Program-made: the position numbers and the translations under genes
Source: an uncultured Lachnospiraceae bacterium
Lineage (GTDB): Bacteria; Bacillota; Clostridia; Lachnospirales; Lachnospiraceae
NCBI GenBank assembly: GCA_910585345.1
Contig: CAJUDS010000016.1
Location: 1-51,282 of the forward strand
DNA length: 51,282 nucleotides
Direction: 5' to 3'
Notes under the pieces: model-generated
The model's database searches: none
Seen by the model: the letters and a program-made list of their open reading frames with translations, nothing else
What the model was told of the DNA's origin: nothing
Shown here: piece by piece, positions 25,324 to 32,501 of the stretch
Layout: each line of letters starts with the position of its first letter
Position numbering within the stretch: position 1 is the stretch's first letter

Positions 25324-27516
25324 CTACTTTGCCAGCACCTTTTTCCCCAAATGCACTTTTCTGTCCTGCGTCTTACGATCCGCACAAGGTCTGCACAACA
25401 GATAGACAAACCCGATCAGCAGCAGGAAAGCCGCCATTGTCCAGATCCCAAAAACGCCTGTTGCCAGCAGTGTTCCGATCTGGTATATGCAAAGGCTCGC
25501 TACATATGCCAGCAGGCACTGATAACCGATGGCAAACCAGAACCATCCGCTATTGTTCATTTCCCTCCTGATAGCGCCCATCGCCGCAAAACAGGGAGCG
25601 CAAAGCAGATTAAATACAAGAAACGCATAGGCCGACGCAGCCGTCATGCTCTCTGCCAGCATCCCCCAGTACTGCGCGCCATCCTCCGCCACTTCCGCAT
25701 AGCCAAAGAGAATGCCAAATGTGCCGACCACATTTTCTTTTGCCACCAGACCTGTGATCACTGCCACAGCGGATTTCCAATCGCCAAATCCAAGAGGTGT
25801 GAAGATCCAGACAAAGAGGCTGCCAATCCCCGCCAGAATACTATGGTCGATCTCCATTTCATCCAGCATTCCAAACTGTCCGTTCACCCAGCCGAAATAG
25901 CTCGTAAACCATATAACAATCGTAGACAACAAAATGATTGTGCCCGCTTTTTTGATAAACGACCAGCCTCTTTCCCACATACTGCGCAGCACGCTCCCCG
26001 GCGTAGGCATATGATAAGCGGGCAGCTCCATCACAAAGGGAGCCGGTTCCCCGGCAAACATTCTCGTCTTCTTTAAAATCACCCCGGAACATACGATCGC
26101 CGCAATGCCTGTAAAATAAGCGCTCGGAGACACCCACCATGCACCGCCGAATACCGCGCCCGCAATCAGCGCAATGATCGGCAGTTTAGCACCGCAGGGT
26201 ATGAACGTCGTTGTCATAATCGTCATCTTCCGGTCCCTGTCGTTCTCAATCGTCCGCGACGCCATCACGCCGGGAACCCCGCAGCCTGTGCCGATCAGCA
26301 TCGGGATAAAAGATTTACCGGAAAGCCCGAACCTGCGGAAAATTTTGTCCATTATAAAAGCCACCCTTGCCATATACCCGCACGATTCCAGAAATGCAAG
26401 GAAGAAAAAGAGCACAAGCATCTGCGGTACAAATCCAAGCACCGCTCCCACGCCCGCTACGATACCGTCAAGAACAAGCCCCTGGAGCCAGTCCGCGCAG
26501 CCAACCGCCGAAAGCGCTCCTTCCATCACGACGGGGATACCCGGCACATCCACCAGCCCGAAAAGAGAAAAGCCCTCGCCGAACAGTCCGTCATTGGCCC
26601 AGTCGGTAGCCCACGCCCCCACTGTGGTGACAGATACATAATACACGATAAACATCACAATTGCAAAGATGGGCAGCGCCAGCCATCTGTTTGTCACCCA
26701 GCGGTCAATCCGGTCGGAGACAGATAGCTTCCCTTTGCTGCTTTTTGTATAACAGCCGTCCAGGACGGCGGAAATATATGCATATCTCTCATTCGCAATA
26801 ATGCTCTCCGTATCGTCGTCGAAAGCCTCTTCCAATTCTGCAATCTGCGCCGATACATCCGGAACCGTCTCCATCCGTTCCGCGATTTTATCATCCTTTT
26901 CCAGCAGCTTCACTGCAAAAAAACGCTTTTGGGACTGCGCAACCTCCTCCCCCAACATCCCCTCCACCGTTTCCAAAACCGTTTCCACACTATCCGCAAA
27001 CGTATGAACCGGTACGGGAATCCTTTTCTGCTGCGCCGCCGTTACGGCCTTTTCCGCCGCCTCCCATACGCCGGTTCCTTTTAAGGCGGAGATCGCGACA
27101 GCCTCGCATCCCAGTTTTTCTCCCAGCCGCTGCACCTCAATTCTGTCTCCGGATTTTTCCACCACATCAATCATGTTGACCGCCATCACTACCGGAATCC
27201 CCAGCTCCGTCAACTGGGTAGATAAATAGAGATTTCTTTCCACATTTGTACCGTCCACCAGATTCAGAATCACATCCGGCCTCTCCCCGATCAGATAATT
27301 GCGGGCCACCACTTCTTCCAGCGTGTACGGCGATAAAGAATAGATCCCCGGCAGATCCGTAACTGTCACATCCTTACGGCCTTTTAATTTCCCTTCTTTT
27401 TTCTCAACCGTAACACCCGGCCAGTTGCCCACGAACTGATTGGACCCTGTCAGCATATTAAATAATGTCGTTTTCCCGCAGTTTGGATTCCCCGCGAGTG
27501 CAATCGTAACCGCCAT
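25324..27516 (-). CDS. feoB: Ferrous iron transport protein B
   Basis: FeoB moves Fe(II) into the cell and is the main iron importer of anaerobes. The protein has 730 residues. The N-terminal G domain has G1 GNPNCGKT at 9-16, G3 DLPGIYSLSPYT and the G4-type motif VNMIDVV, followed by a helical regulatory domain to about 260. The membrane part carries the two Gate-like repeats, with GTGCGVPGVMASR and the late IRREMNNSG region. It is preceded by AGGAGG. Two feoA genes lie upstream on the same strand, the nearer 92 nt away, and that gap carries a copy of the operator-like sequence found at the operon promoter. Confidence 0.97.
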   Translation of the reverse strand: MAVTIALAGNPNCGKTTLFNMLTGSNQFVGNWPGVTVEKKEGKLKGRKDVTVTDLPGIYSLSPYTLEEVVARNYLIGERPDVILNLVDGTNVERNLYLSTQLTELGIPVVMAVNMIDVVEKSGDRIEVQRLGEKLGCEAVAISALKGTGVWEAAEKAVTAAQQKRIPVPVHTFADSVETVLETVEGMLGEEVAQSQKRFFAVKLLEKDDKIAERMETVPDVSAQIAELEEAFDDDTESIIANERYAYISAVLDGCYTKSSKGKLSVSDRIDRWVTNRWLALPIFAIVMFIVYYVSVTTVGAWATDWANDGLFGEGFSLFGLVDVPGIPVVMEGALSAVGCADWLQGLVLDGIVAGVGAVLGFVPQMLVLFFFLAFLESCGYMARVAFIMDKIFRRFGLSGKSFIPMLIGTGCGVPGVMASRTIENDRDRKMTIMTTTFIPCGAKLPIIALIAGAVFGGAWWVSPSAYFTGIAAIVCSGVILKKTRMFAGEPAPFVMELPAYHMPTPGSVLRSMWERGWSFIKKAGTIILLSTIVIWFTSYFGWVNGQFGMLDEMEIDHSILAGIGSLFVWIFTPLGFGDWKSAVAVITGLVAKENVVGTFGILFGYAEVAEDGAQYWGMLAESMTAASAYAFLVFNLLCAPCFAAMGAIRREMNNSGWFWFAIGYQCLLAYVASLCIYQIGTLLATGVFGIWTMAAFLLLIGFVYLLCRPCADRKTQDRKVHLGKKVLAK

Positions 27517-27571
27517 CCTAATTCCTCCTTGCGTTTATGTGCTTATTTGAATTTGCATTGGCTACCTTTTA

Positions 27572-27585
27572 TTAGTTGTAACTAA
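27572..27585. promoter_or_regulatory. Operator-like palindrome before feoB
   Basis: The inverted repeat TTAGTT-GT-AACTAA resembles DtxR-family boxes. It is part of a 19-nt block (27561-27579) that recurs with one mismatch at 28117-28135 in the feo promoter. Confidence 0.5.
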
Positions 27586-27608
27586 CCATCAGACAAAAAA
27601 ATACTTCT

Positions 27609-27830
27609 TTATTCCACTTCTATCATTTCCGCGTCCGCTCTGCGCAGTGACAATTCGTACCCTCTCACTGTCACTTCTACCGGATCTCCCAGAGGCGCTA
27701 CTTTGCGCACAAAGATGGAAGCGCCTTTCGTAATCCCCATATCCATAATCCGTCTTCTCACCGCACCCGCTCCGGTCAGCTTTGTTACCATAACTGTCTG
27801 GCCGCATTTTACCTCTTTTAATGTCTTCAT
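27609..27830 (-). CDS. feoA: FeoA-family protein
   Basis: A 73-residue SH3-like protein that assists FeoB. The ATG at 27830 (MKTLKEVKCGQ) follows GGAGG; an open extension 5' has no ribosome binding site. It shows the family pattern of an early VKCGQTVMVTKL strand, RRRIMDMGITKGASI, and the C-terminal VRGYELSLRRADAEMIEV. It is the second of two feoA genes, 13 nt after the first, and 92 nt before feoB. Confidence 0.92.
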   Translation of the reverse strand: MKTLKEVKCGQTVMVTKLTGAGAVRRRIMDMGITKGASIFVRKVAPLGDPVEVTVRGYELSLRRADAEMIEVE

Positions 27831-27843
27831 ACTTCCTCCTTCT

Positions 27844-28056
27844 CTATACAAAAATTTTATTCGCCATGTCTCTTCCAATGGCAACTCTCGATTCCTTCAC
27901 ATTGACGATCAGATTCCCGCCCAACTCTGACACTACGGTGACAACACTGCCCGCCACAAATCCCAGATCCGCGAGAAATTTCCTTGTCTCCTCTCTGCCT
28001 CCCACCTTTTTTATCGTACCGGGTTCCCCGGCCTTCATCATTGATAACGGCATCAT
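27844..28056 (-). CDS. feoA: FeoA-family protein
   Basis: A 70-residue FeoA paralogue and first gene of the feo operon. Two adjacent ATG codons (28056 and 28053) are possible; the second has better spacing from GGGAGG. Seen are the early strand AGEPGTIKKVGG, RKFLADLGFVAGSVVTVVSE, and a final VKESRVAIGRDMANKI. It differs clearly from the second FeoA, so the pair is not a recent duplication. Two FeoA proteins with one FeoB is common in Clostridia. Confidence 0.92.
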   Translation of the reverse strand: MMPLSMMKAGEPGTIKKVGGREETRKFLADLGFVAGSVVTVVSELGGNLIVNVKESRVAIGRDMANKIFV

Positions 28057-28106
28057 TCCCTCCCCCTTTTGCGTCTATTTCTTCCCCGTTCTTCTTCTTT
28101 TCGTTT

Positions 28107-28122
28107 GTTAGTATATGCTAAC
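28107..28122. promoter_or_regulatory. Candidate DtxR-type operator at the feo promoter
   Basis: The inverted repeat GTTAG-N6-CTAAC covers the -10 box of the feo promoter. It resembles the TTAG/CTAA half-sites of DtxR/IdeR boxes, and a DtxR-family gene starts 137 nt away on the opposite strand. Confidence 0.6.
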
Positions 28123-28138
28123 TTTTATTAGTTGTCAA
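28110..28138 (-). promoter_or_regulatory. Promoter of the feo operon
   Basis: The minus strand has a perfect TTGACA (28138-28133), a 17-nt spacer and TATACT (28115-28110). The palindrome over the -10 suggests repression when metal is plentiful. Confidence 0.7.
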
Positions 28139-28258
28139 TAATTATTTTGCAATGCCAAAAGGACGCAACTTGATTGTGGCATCTTTGCCCTGTCTGTGTT
28201 ATACTCCATTTATGCGTTTAACCGATATCAATAATCTTTTTCCTTTTGAGGTAATTGT

Positions 28259-28627
28259 ATGAACACGAACGAATCTGCAGAAAATTATTTAGAAACAATC
28301 CTGATACTCAGTAAAAAACTCCCTGTCGTACGCTCTGTCGATGTCGCGGCAGAATTAAATTTCAAAAAGCCAAGCGTCAGTGTCGCTATGAAAAATCTGC
28401 GTGAAAAACATCATATCACCATGACAGAAGCGGGCTTTATCTATCTGACCGATTCCGGCAGAGAAATTGCGGAAATGATTTATGAAAGACATGAATTTCT
28501 GACCTCCTGGCTGACCGCACTGGGCGTCCCGGCGCGTATCGCAGGAGAAGACGCCTGTAAAATAGAACACGTGATCAGCAAAGAAAGTTTTAACGCTATC
28601 AAGCAATACGTAAAGGGCAGACAATAA
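28259..28627 (+). CDS. DtxR-family metal-dependent regulator, probably iron-sensing
   Basis: A 122-residue regulator with an N-terminal winged helix (LNFKKPSVSVAMKNLRE is the recognition region) and a short dimer/metal domain. It lacks the SH3-like third domain, as MntR does. Likely ligands are Glu8, Glu12, His78, Cys100, Glu103 and His104 in EDACKIEH. In the families I know, a Cys at the first of these last positions is typical of iron-sensing DtxR/IdeR, whereas manganese-sensing MntR has an acidic residue. With a divergent feo operon carrying DtxR-like boxes, iron control is the best inference. It is followed 55 nt later by a superoxide dismutase gene. Confidence 0.88.
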   Translation: MNTNESAENYLETILILSKKLPVVRSVDVAAELNFKKPSVSVAMKNLREKHHITMTEAGFIYLTDSGREIAEMIYERHEFLTSWLTALGVPARIAGEDACKIEHVISKESFNAIKQYVKGRQ

Positions 28628-28682
28628 CAATATTTTCACTTCTACATATACTGGATAGTAAAAGGCTACAGGAGATTTCCCT

Positions 28683-29300
28683 TTGAACGAACATTATCCT
28701 TTTGTCAATCCCCCTCTTTCTTATCCTTATGACGCCATGGAACCTTACATCGACACAAAAACCATGGAGCTGCATCACGACAGATACCTGCAGGCTTATA
28801 TAGATAATTTAAACCAGTTGTTAAAAGAGTATCCTGAGTATCAGAATCTTTCTCTCGAACAACTGGCTCTCTACGCGGAATGTATGCCGCCGCACATACA
28901 GACGTCTGTCCGGAACAATGCCGGCGGCGCATACAATCATATTTTTTATTTTTCTGTCTTAAAAAACTCCGGCGCTGCATGCCCTTCCGGACTGCTTGCT
29001 TCTGTCATCGACTGGCAGTTCAACAGTTTCGACAATTTCAAAAAGCTGTTTACCGATGCCGCTCTGTCTGTTTTCGGTTCAGGCTATGCCTGGCTGGTGC
29101 TGGATGCGGAAAATAAGTTAAGCATCCGCACCACAGCCAACCAGGATACGCCTCTCTTTTTTAACGTCCAGCCCCTCCTTGTCATAGACGTATGGGAGCA
29201 CGCCTATTTCCTGAAACACTACAATATGCGCGCAGACTATGTGAAAGACTGGTTCTCCGTGATCAATTGGGAACAGGTGGAAAAAAACTATGCGCCGTAA
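28683..29300 (+). CDS. Superoxide dismutase (Fe/Mn family)
   Basis: A 205-residue enzyme that converts superoxide to hydrogen peroxide and oxygen. It starts with TTG at 28683, 8 nt after AGGAG. The metal ligands can be seen as His31 in ELHHDRY, His86 in YNHIFYF, and Asp169 and His173 in DVWEHAYF. NQDTPL near 153-158 matches the Gln-bearing motif of Mn-type enzymes rather than the Fe-type form, so the enzyme may use Mn or either metal. At the position usually held by a second conserved His (KHH) there is Tyr35. The gene lies after the iron regulator and converges with the next gene, their 3' ends overlapping by 13 nt. The expected co-regulation with iron uptake is inference. Confidence 0.9.
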   Translation: MNEHYPFVNPPLSYPYDAMEPYIDTKTMELHHDRYLQAYIDNLNQLLKEYPEYQNLSLEQLALYAECMPPHIQTSVRNNAGGAYNHIFYFSVLKNSGAACPSGLLASVIDWQFNSFDNFKKLFTDAALSVFGSGYAWLVLDAENKLSIRTTANQDTPLFFNVQPLLVIDVWEHAYFLKHYNMRADYVKDWFSVINWEQVEKNYAP

Positions 29301-29998
29301 TCAATAATACCGCCAACCTTTTCTTTCTGTTCCGGTTTTACTTTATCCCAGTCTACATTCCGGATCTTCTCAAGCAGCCCCTCGGCAGATCTTGCGGATA
29401 CTCTGACCCTCTTCGTCATCTCTGAAAGGTCTGCCAGACGTTTCTCTTCTTCTGTTTTCTGATCTTTCCTGGCCTGCTCTTTCTTTTCCGCTCTTGTTTT
29501 CTCAATCCGTTCGCGCTGCTTTGCGCTGGATTTCTCCAACTCGGCAAAATAGGACACACTGCCGTCTTTTCCGAAGGATATCCCCAAATTTACTACATTA
29601 TCCTCCTCATCGCCCAGCTTATCCTTCATATCTGACAGCTTAGCGGTCGCTTCGTCAATCATGTTTGTATATTTCTTTTCCGTTTTTTCATCCGCCGCCA
29701 TCTCTTCAAGCACTTCCGGCTCAATCAGCACGCTGTAATCCTTTGTGCCGCCTGCAAGATACCGCTGCGCCTCTTCATCACTCTCGTAATTGGCAACCAT
29801 AAAATCCATATTGGAATATTTCTTCTTCAAACGTTCCAACAGATCTTTCGCGTTGTCACTCAGCTCCACAGGCTCTTTCTTTACACCAGACGTCTCATTC
29901 TTTTTAGCCGTGCTCTGTGTCTTCGCGCCATATGCGTCGTACGCTGTACGGCTCGCATAATCACTCTGGTAAACCTGATATCCATTGATTCCATTCAT
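29288..29998 (-). CDS. Uncharacterised protein, DUF6033-like (third gene of sigma-28-type operon)
   Basis: A 236-residue soluble protein without a signal peptide or membrane span. I believe it belongs to the Lachnospiraceae family known as DUF6033, but cannot confirm this. A Tyr-rich N-terminus (MNGINGYQVYQSDYASRTAY) leads to a conserved core: LSDNAKDLLERLKKKYSNMDFMVANY, shown here as joined parts, then an IEPEVLEEMAADE helix and GISFGKDGSVSYFAELEKSS. A long charged coiled coil (about 165-205) and a Tyr/Gly-ending tail follow. The core resembles the 251-residue product at 30649-31404, so the two are paralogues. AAGGAGG supports the ATG at 29998, and the gap to the gene upstream is 38 nt. Confidence 0.75.
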   Translation of the reverse strand: MNGINGYQVYQSDYASRTAYDAYGAKTQSTAKKNETSGVKKEPVELSDNAKDLLERLKKKYSNMDFMVANYESDEEAQRYLAGGTKDYSVLIEPEVLEEMAADEKTEKKYTNMIDEATAKLSDMKDKLGDEEDNVVNLGISFGKDGSVSYFAELEKSSAKQRERIEKTRAEKKEQARKDQKTEEEKRLADLSEMTKRVRVSARSAEGLLEKIRNVDWDKVKPEQKEKVGGIIDYGA

Positions 29999-30036
29999 AA
30001 TTCTTATCCTCCTTGATCATACATGACTTTTTTATT

Positions 30037-30639
30037 CTATGCTTCAGCCTCCGCCGCATCTGCGGCCGGCTCTGCGCTCTCATTAGAAGAAAGACTTCTT
30101 TCTCTTTCTGCGTCTTCCCTGTTCATCTCCCGTATTTTTTCTTCCAGAGACTGTTTGTCTTCGTCCTCATATAGAGATTTATACTTTTTGTGCTTCTTTC
30201 CCGCATTGATCATCGCTGCCGCTTTGGCCATCTGATACAAATCGGAACTGTATTCCATCAGCTTTTTTTCGTCACGCAAAGGCACTTTATCGCCTCTGGC
30301 TATCCTTCTCGCGATTTCCATCAGCCTGCCCAGATCGTCAAACGCCTCCTGTGATTTCTCACCGGACTCCCTTGCCTGATCTGCCTGACGCTGATACATT
30401 TCCTGTACCGCCTGTGAGATATCAAGACTGATGCCCGCTCTGTCCTCAGCGGCATCCTGCATCCCTGCGTTCTTTCCGCCTGCCGTCTGCATGTTCCCAC
30501 ATTCTCCGGCGGCGCCTCTTCCCGTACGCCGCGTTCCCGGCCCCGTTGTTTCCCGCGGCAGAAATTGATATGCGGGGGCATGCATTGTATCATGCTTTTC
30601 CTGTGCCTGCGCCGTATCTGCTACCCGCACTGCCAGCAC
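30037..30639 (-). CDS. Uncharacterised charged protein (second gene of sigma-28-type operon)
   Basis: A 200-residue protein I do not recognise. The start is taken as the GTG at 30639, with GAGG 7-10 nt upstream and 9 nt after the previous stop. The first 70 residues look disordered (Gly, Arg, Thr, Met rich). A helical middle contains SLDISQAVQEMYQRQADQA, MEIARRIARGDKVPLRDEKKL, and SSDLYQMAKAAAMINAGKK. The end is highly charged and then Ala/Glu rich. The stretch RGDKVPLRDEKKLMEYS, followed by LYQMAKAAA, is the most folded-looking part. Its place between two paralogues suggests that the three products act together. Confidence 0.65.
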   Translation of the reverse strand: MLAVRVADTAQAQEKHDTMHAPAYQFLPRETTGPGTRRTGRGAAGECGNMQTAGGKNAGMQDAAEDRAGISLDISQAVQEMYQRQADQARESGEKSQEAFDDLGRLMEIARRIARGDKVPLRDEKKLMEYSSDLYQMAKAAAMINAGKKHKKYKSLYEDEDKQSLEEKIREMNREDAERERSLSSNESAEPAADAAEAEA

Positions 30640-30648
30640 CCCCTGTCC

Positions 30649-31404
30649 TCAAAACCGGGAATCAAAATGCTGTCCCACCTTCATCTCTTCTTCGGTGCGG
30701 ACATGATCGCTCATCCCGTCATATACCGCATCGTTGATCTTCTGCACCAACTCTTCCCATGAAGATGCGGTTACCGTTACGATATCCTCTTCATATAACG
30801 CCTCTTCTTGGCGTTCCTTTTCCGCAGCTCTCGCTTCCTTTCTCTTTTCCGTTCGTTTCTTTTCCGCAGCTTTGGCAGACTTTTTCTTTTCTGCCGCCTT
30901 TTTCTCAGCATTTTTCTGAATCCGTTTTTTCTGGGCGGCAAAAGACTTGTCAACTACCGCGAAAAAGGAACCAAGACCGCCGTCATTCACTTTCATACCG
31001 CATGATTTTACACTGCCCGCATTAGCTCCCAGACCTTTCTGGGACATCGACCGCTGCACTGCGGCAGAATGAATGATGCCTTCATAATGCTTCCTGTAGG
31101 CTTCATCTTCCGCCATCCGCTCGATCTTATCTTCATCGATCAGCACAACCATCCGGTCCGGATTGCCGTATGACGCCGCCTGCGCGTGGGTCTGCGCTTT
31201 CTTATCGCGGCTGACAAGGATAAATTCCATGTCGCCATACTTTTTCTTCAACTCATTATAATACGCTTCCGCCTTCTCACTCAGCTGCGGCTCGCCCACG
31301 GTCCTGCCGTAGTTCGCTTTCCTGGGGGTTTCATTCTTCTGAAGAACAGTGTTATCCATCACGGCCATCTGGCCGCTTTCCATTAAAGCTGCCGTAGCGC
31401 CCAT
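30649..31404 (-). CDS. Uncharacterised protein, DUF6033-like (first gene of sigma-28-type operon)
   Basis: A 251-residue protein. The ATG at 31404 (MGATAALMESGQ) is chosen because GGAGG lies 9-10 nt upstream; the frame is open for about 95 codons further but runs through the promoter. Its core, LSEKAEAYYNELKKKYGDME, then FILVSRDKK, VVLIDEDKIERMAEDEAYRK and GGLGSFFAVVDKSFAAQKKR, matches the plan of the 29288-29998 product. A Lys/Ala/Glu coiled coil at about 170-215 resembles a long single helix. No signal peptide or membrane span is visible. The role is unknown; the promoter suggests a link to flagella or motility. Confidence 0.72.
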   Translation of the reverse strand: MGATAALMESGQMAVMDNTVLQKNETPRKANYGRTVGEPQLSEKAEAYYNELKKKYGDMEFILVSRDKKAQTHAQAASYGNPDRMVVLIDEDKIERMAEDEAYRKHYEGIIHSAAVQRSMSQKGLGANAGSVKSCGMKVNDGGLGSFFAVVDKSFAAQKKRIQKNAEKKAAEKKKSAKAAEKKRTEKRKEARAAEKERQEEALYEEDIVTVTASSWEELVQKINDAVYDGMSDHVRTEEEMKVGQHFDSRF

Positions 31405-31512
31405 ACCTATCATCCTCCCTGAATCTGTCCCGCAAATCCTTTTGCGCTGTCTTGATTGAATCTGCCTCCGGTAAACAGGATGCAGACCCGGTACATGAAT
31501 TTCTTGTATTAT

Positions 31513-31540
31513 GTATCGGCTTATAGCAGGAAAAAGTTTA
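31513..31540 (-). promoter_or_regulatory. Sigma-28 (SigD/FliA)-type promoter
   Basis: The minus strand reads TAAA (31540-31537), 16 nt, then GCCGATAC (31520-31513). The Bacillus SigD consensus is TAAA, about 15 nt, GCCGATAT, so this matches 11 of 12 consensus bases with one extra spacer base. It would start transcription about 100 nt before the ATG at 31404. Confidence 0.65.
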
Positions 31541-31667
31541 CATCCGCCTCTGCGTTTTATGCCATAATCCGGCGTATGACCGCAGACTGCGGACACGCCT
31601 GCACGCATACCGGCAATGATGCGTACATGCAGATAAGTTCTGTCAGCGTAACCCTTCCGCGGCAGGC

Positions 31668-31708
31668 AAAAAAGACCGTTTCCGGTTTTCAATGCCGGAA
31701 ACGGTCTT
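31668..31708 (-). terminator. Rho-independent terminator of the CAP-domain gene
   Basis: A perfect 14-bp stem (AAGACCGTTTCCGG / CCGGAAACGGTCTT) with a 9-nt loop is followed on the minus strand by six T. The plus strand also has a T-rich tract after the stem, so it may work in both directions. Confidence 0.85.
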
Positions 31709-31724
31709 CTGTTTCTTTTTCATT

Positions 31725-32396
31725 TTAATAAGTAAACAGCTGCACCCAGTGATTTACCCCATTTTCATCCTGATAATATCCCACACCGATATTTTTATAG
31801 TTTGCATGCAGAATATTCGCGCGGTGGCCGCTGCTGTTCATCCAGCCTTCCATCACCTGCTGCGGCGTTTTCTGTCCGTAGGCGATGTTCTCTCCGCTGC
31901 CGCTGAAAGATACGCCCTGCTCACGCAGCGCCGAGCTGAAGCTGCTGCCGTCCGGCCGCGTATGGGAAAACTGTTGTTTAATTTCCCGGGCCCGCACATT
32001 GGCGGCCGCCGTAATGTCTGTCTGCATCGTCAGCGCAGAGAGCCCGGCCTTGGCCCGCTCCGCATTAACGAGATCCACCACCTGCTGCGCATAGGATAGC
32101 GCAGTGTCGTCCGGCCGCTCCGTATCCGGTGCGTCCGGCGTCTCAAAAGCAGGCGGCTTCGGAACAGACGGTGATCCCGGAACCGTTATGCCCTGACAAC
32201 TTCCCCCACCGATTGTAACGCCCAGTTCACGCAGTGTCTTTTGCAGGCTTTCCATATCCTGTCCGCTGTATATTTTATAATTTCCCCCATTTCCCATTCC
32301 GGCTGTCACCTGACACGCCGCCTGTGAAGTAAGCGGTATGCTTCCTACTGCGGCTACCGTCAACAGCGCCATCGATAATACTATTCTTTTTTTCAT
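31725..32396 (-). CDS. Secreted CAP-domain (SCP/PR1-like) protein
   Basis: A 223-residue exported protein. A signal peptide ends near SQA at 26-27. A short domain with one putative disulfide (Cys28 and the Cys in GGGSCQG) precedes a Pro/Asp-rich linker (about 70-98). The CAP domain fills about 102-223: VVDLVNAERAKAGLSALT, FSHTRPDGSSF, GENIAYG, GHRANILHANYKNIGVG and the final HWVQLFTY. These match the bacterial YkwD-like branch. The fold binds small ligands or acts at the cell surface, and its activity in Clostridia is not known. It has its own ribosome binding site (AGGAGGG) and terminator. Confidence 0.92.
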   Translation of the reverse strand: MKKRIVLSMALLTVAAVGSIPLTSQAACQVTAGMGNGGNYKIYSGQDMESLQKTLRELGVTIGGGSCQGITVPGSPSVPKPPAFETPDAPDTERPDDTALSYAQQVVDLVNAERAKAGLSALTMQTDITAAANVRAREIKQQFSHTRPDGSSFSSALREQGVSFSGSGENIAYGQKTPQQVMEGWMNSSGHRANILHANYKNIGVGYYQDENGVNHWVQLFTY

Positions 32397-32409
32397 ACGT
32401 ATCCCTCCT

Positions 32410-32455
32410 AAATGTTACAAATTTATTACATAAATAATACTAACACGTAACATTT
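32410..32455. promoter_or_regulatory. Dyad upstream of the CAP-domain gene
   Basis: A 9-bp inverted repeat, AAATGTTAC (32410-32418) and GTAACATTT (32447-32455), flanks a 28-nt AT-rich core just upstream of the start. It could be a pair of operator half-sites around the promoter. Confidence 0.3.
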
Positions 32456-32501
32456 TGAAGTTCCACCGGTAACTGCTGGAAGGCATGGGAAAGGCAGGAA
32501 A

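Larger units (their letters stand above)
31405..31724. other. Intergenic region before the sigma-28-type operon
   Basis: A 320-nt gap. It holds the roughly 100-nt leader and sigma-28-like promoter of the minus-strand operon (31513-31540) and, at 31668-31708, the terminator of the CAP-domain gene. No further gene is seen between them. Confidence 0.7.

Noticed and set aside
28216..28223. CCGATAT before the DtxR-type gene as a sigma-28 box
   Set aside because: There is no TAAA at the right distance and the gene's role does not fit.
30649..31692. The longer 347-codon form of the first gene of the sigma-28-type operon
   Set aside because: The extension would run through the promoter and leader, has no ribosome binding site, and its sequence has poor composition. 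The ATG at 31404 has GGAGG.
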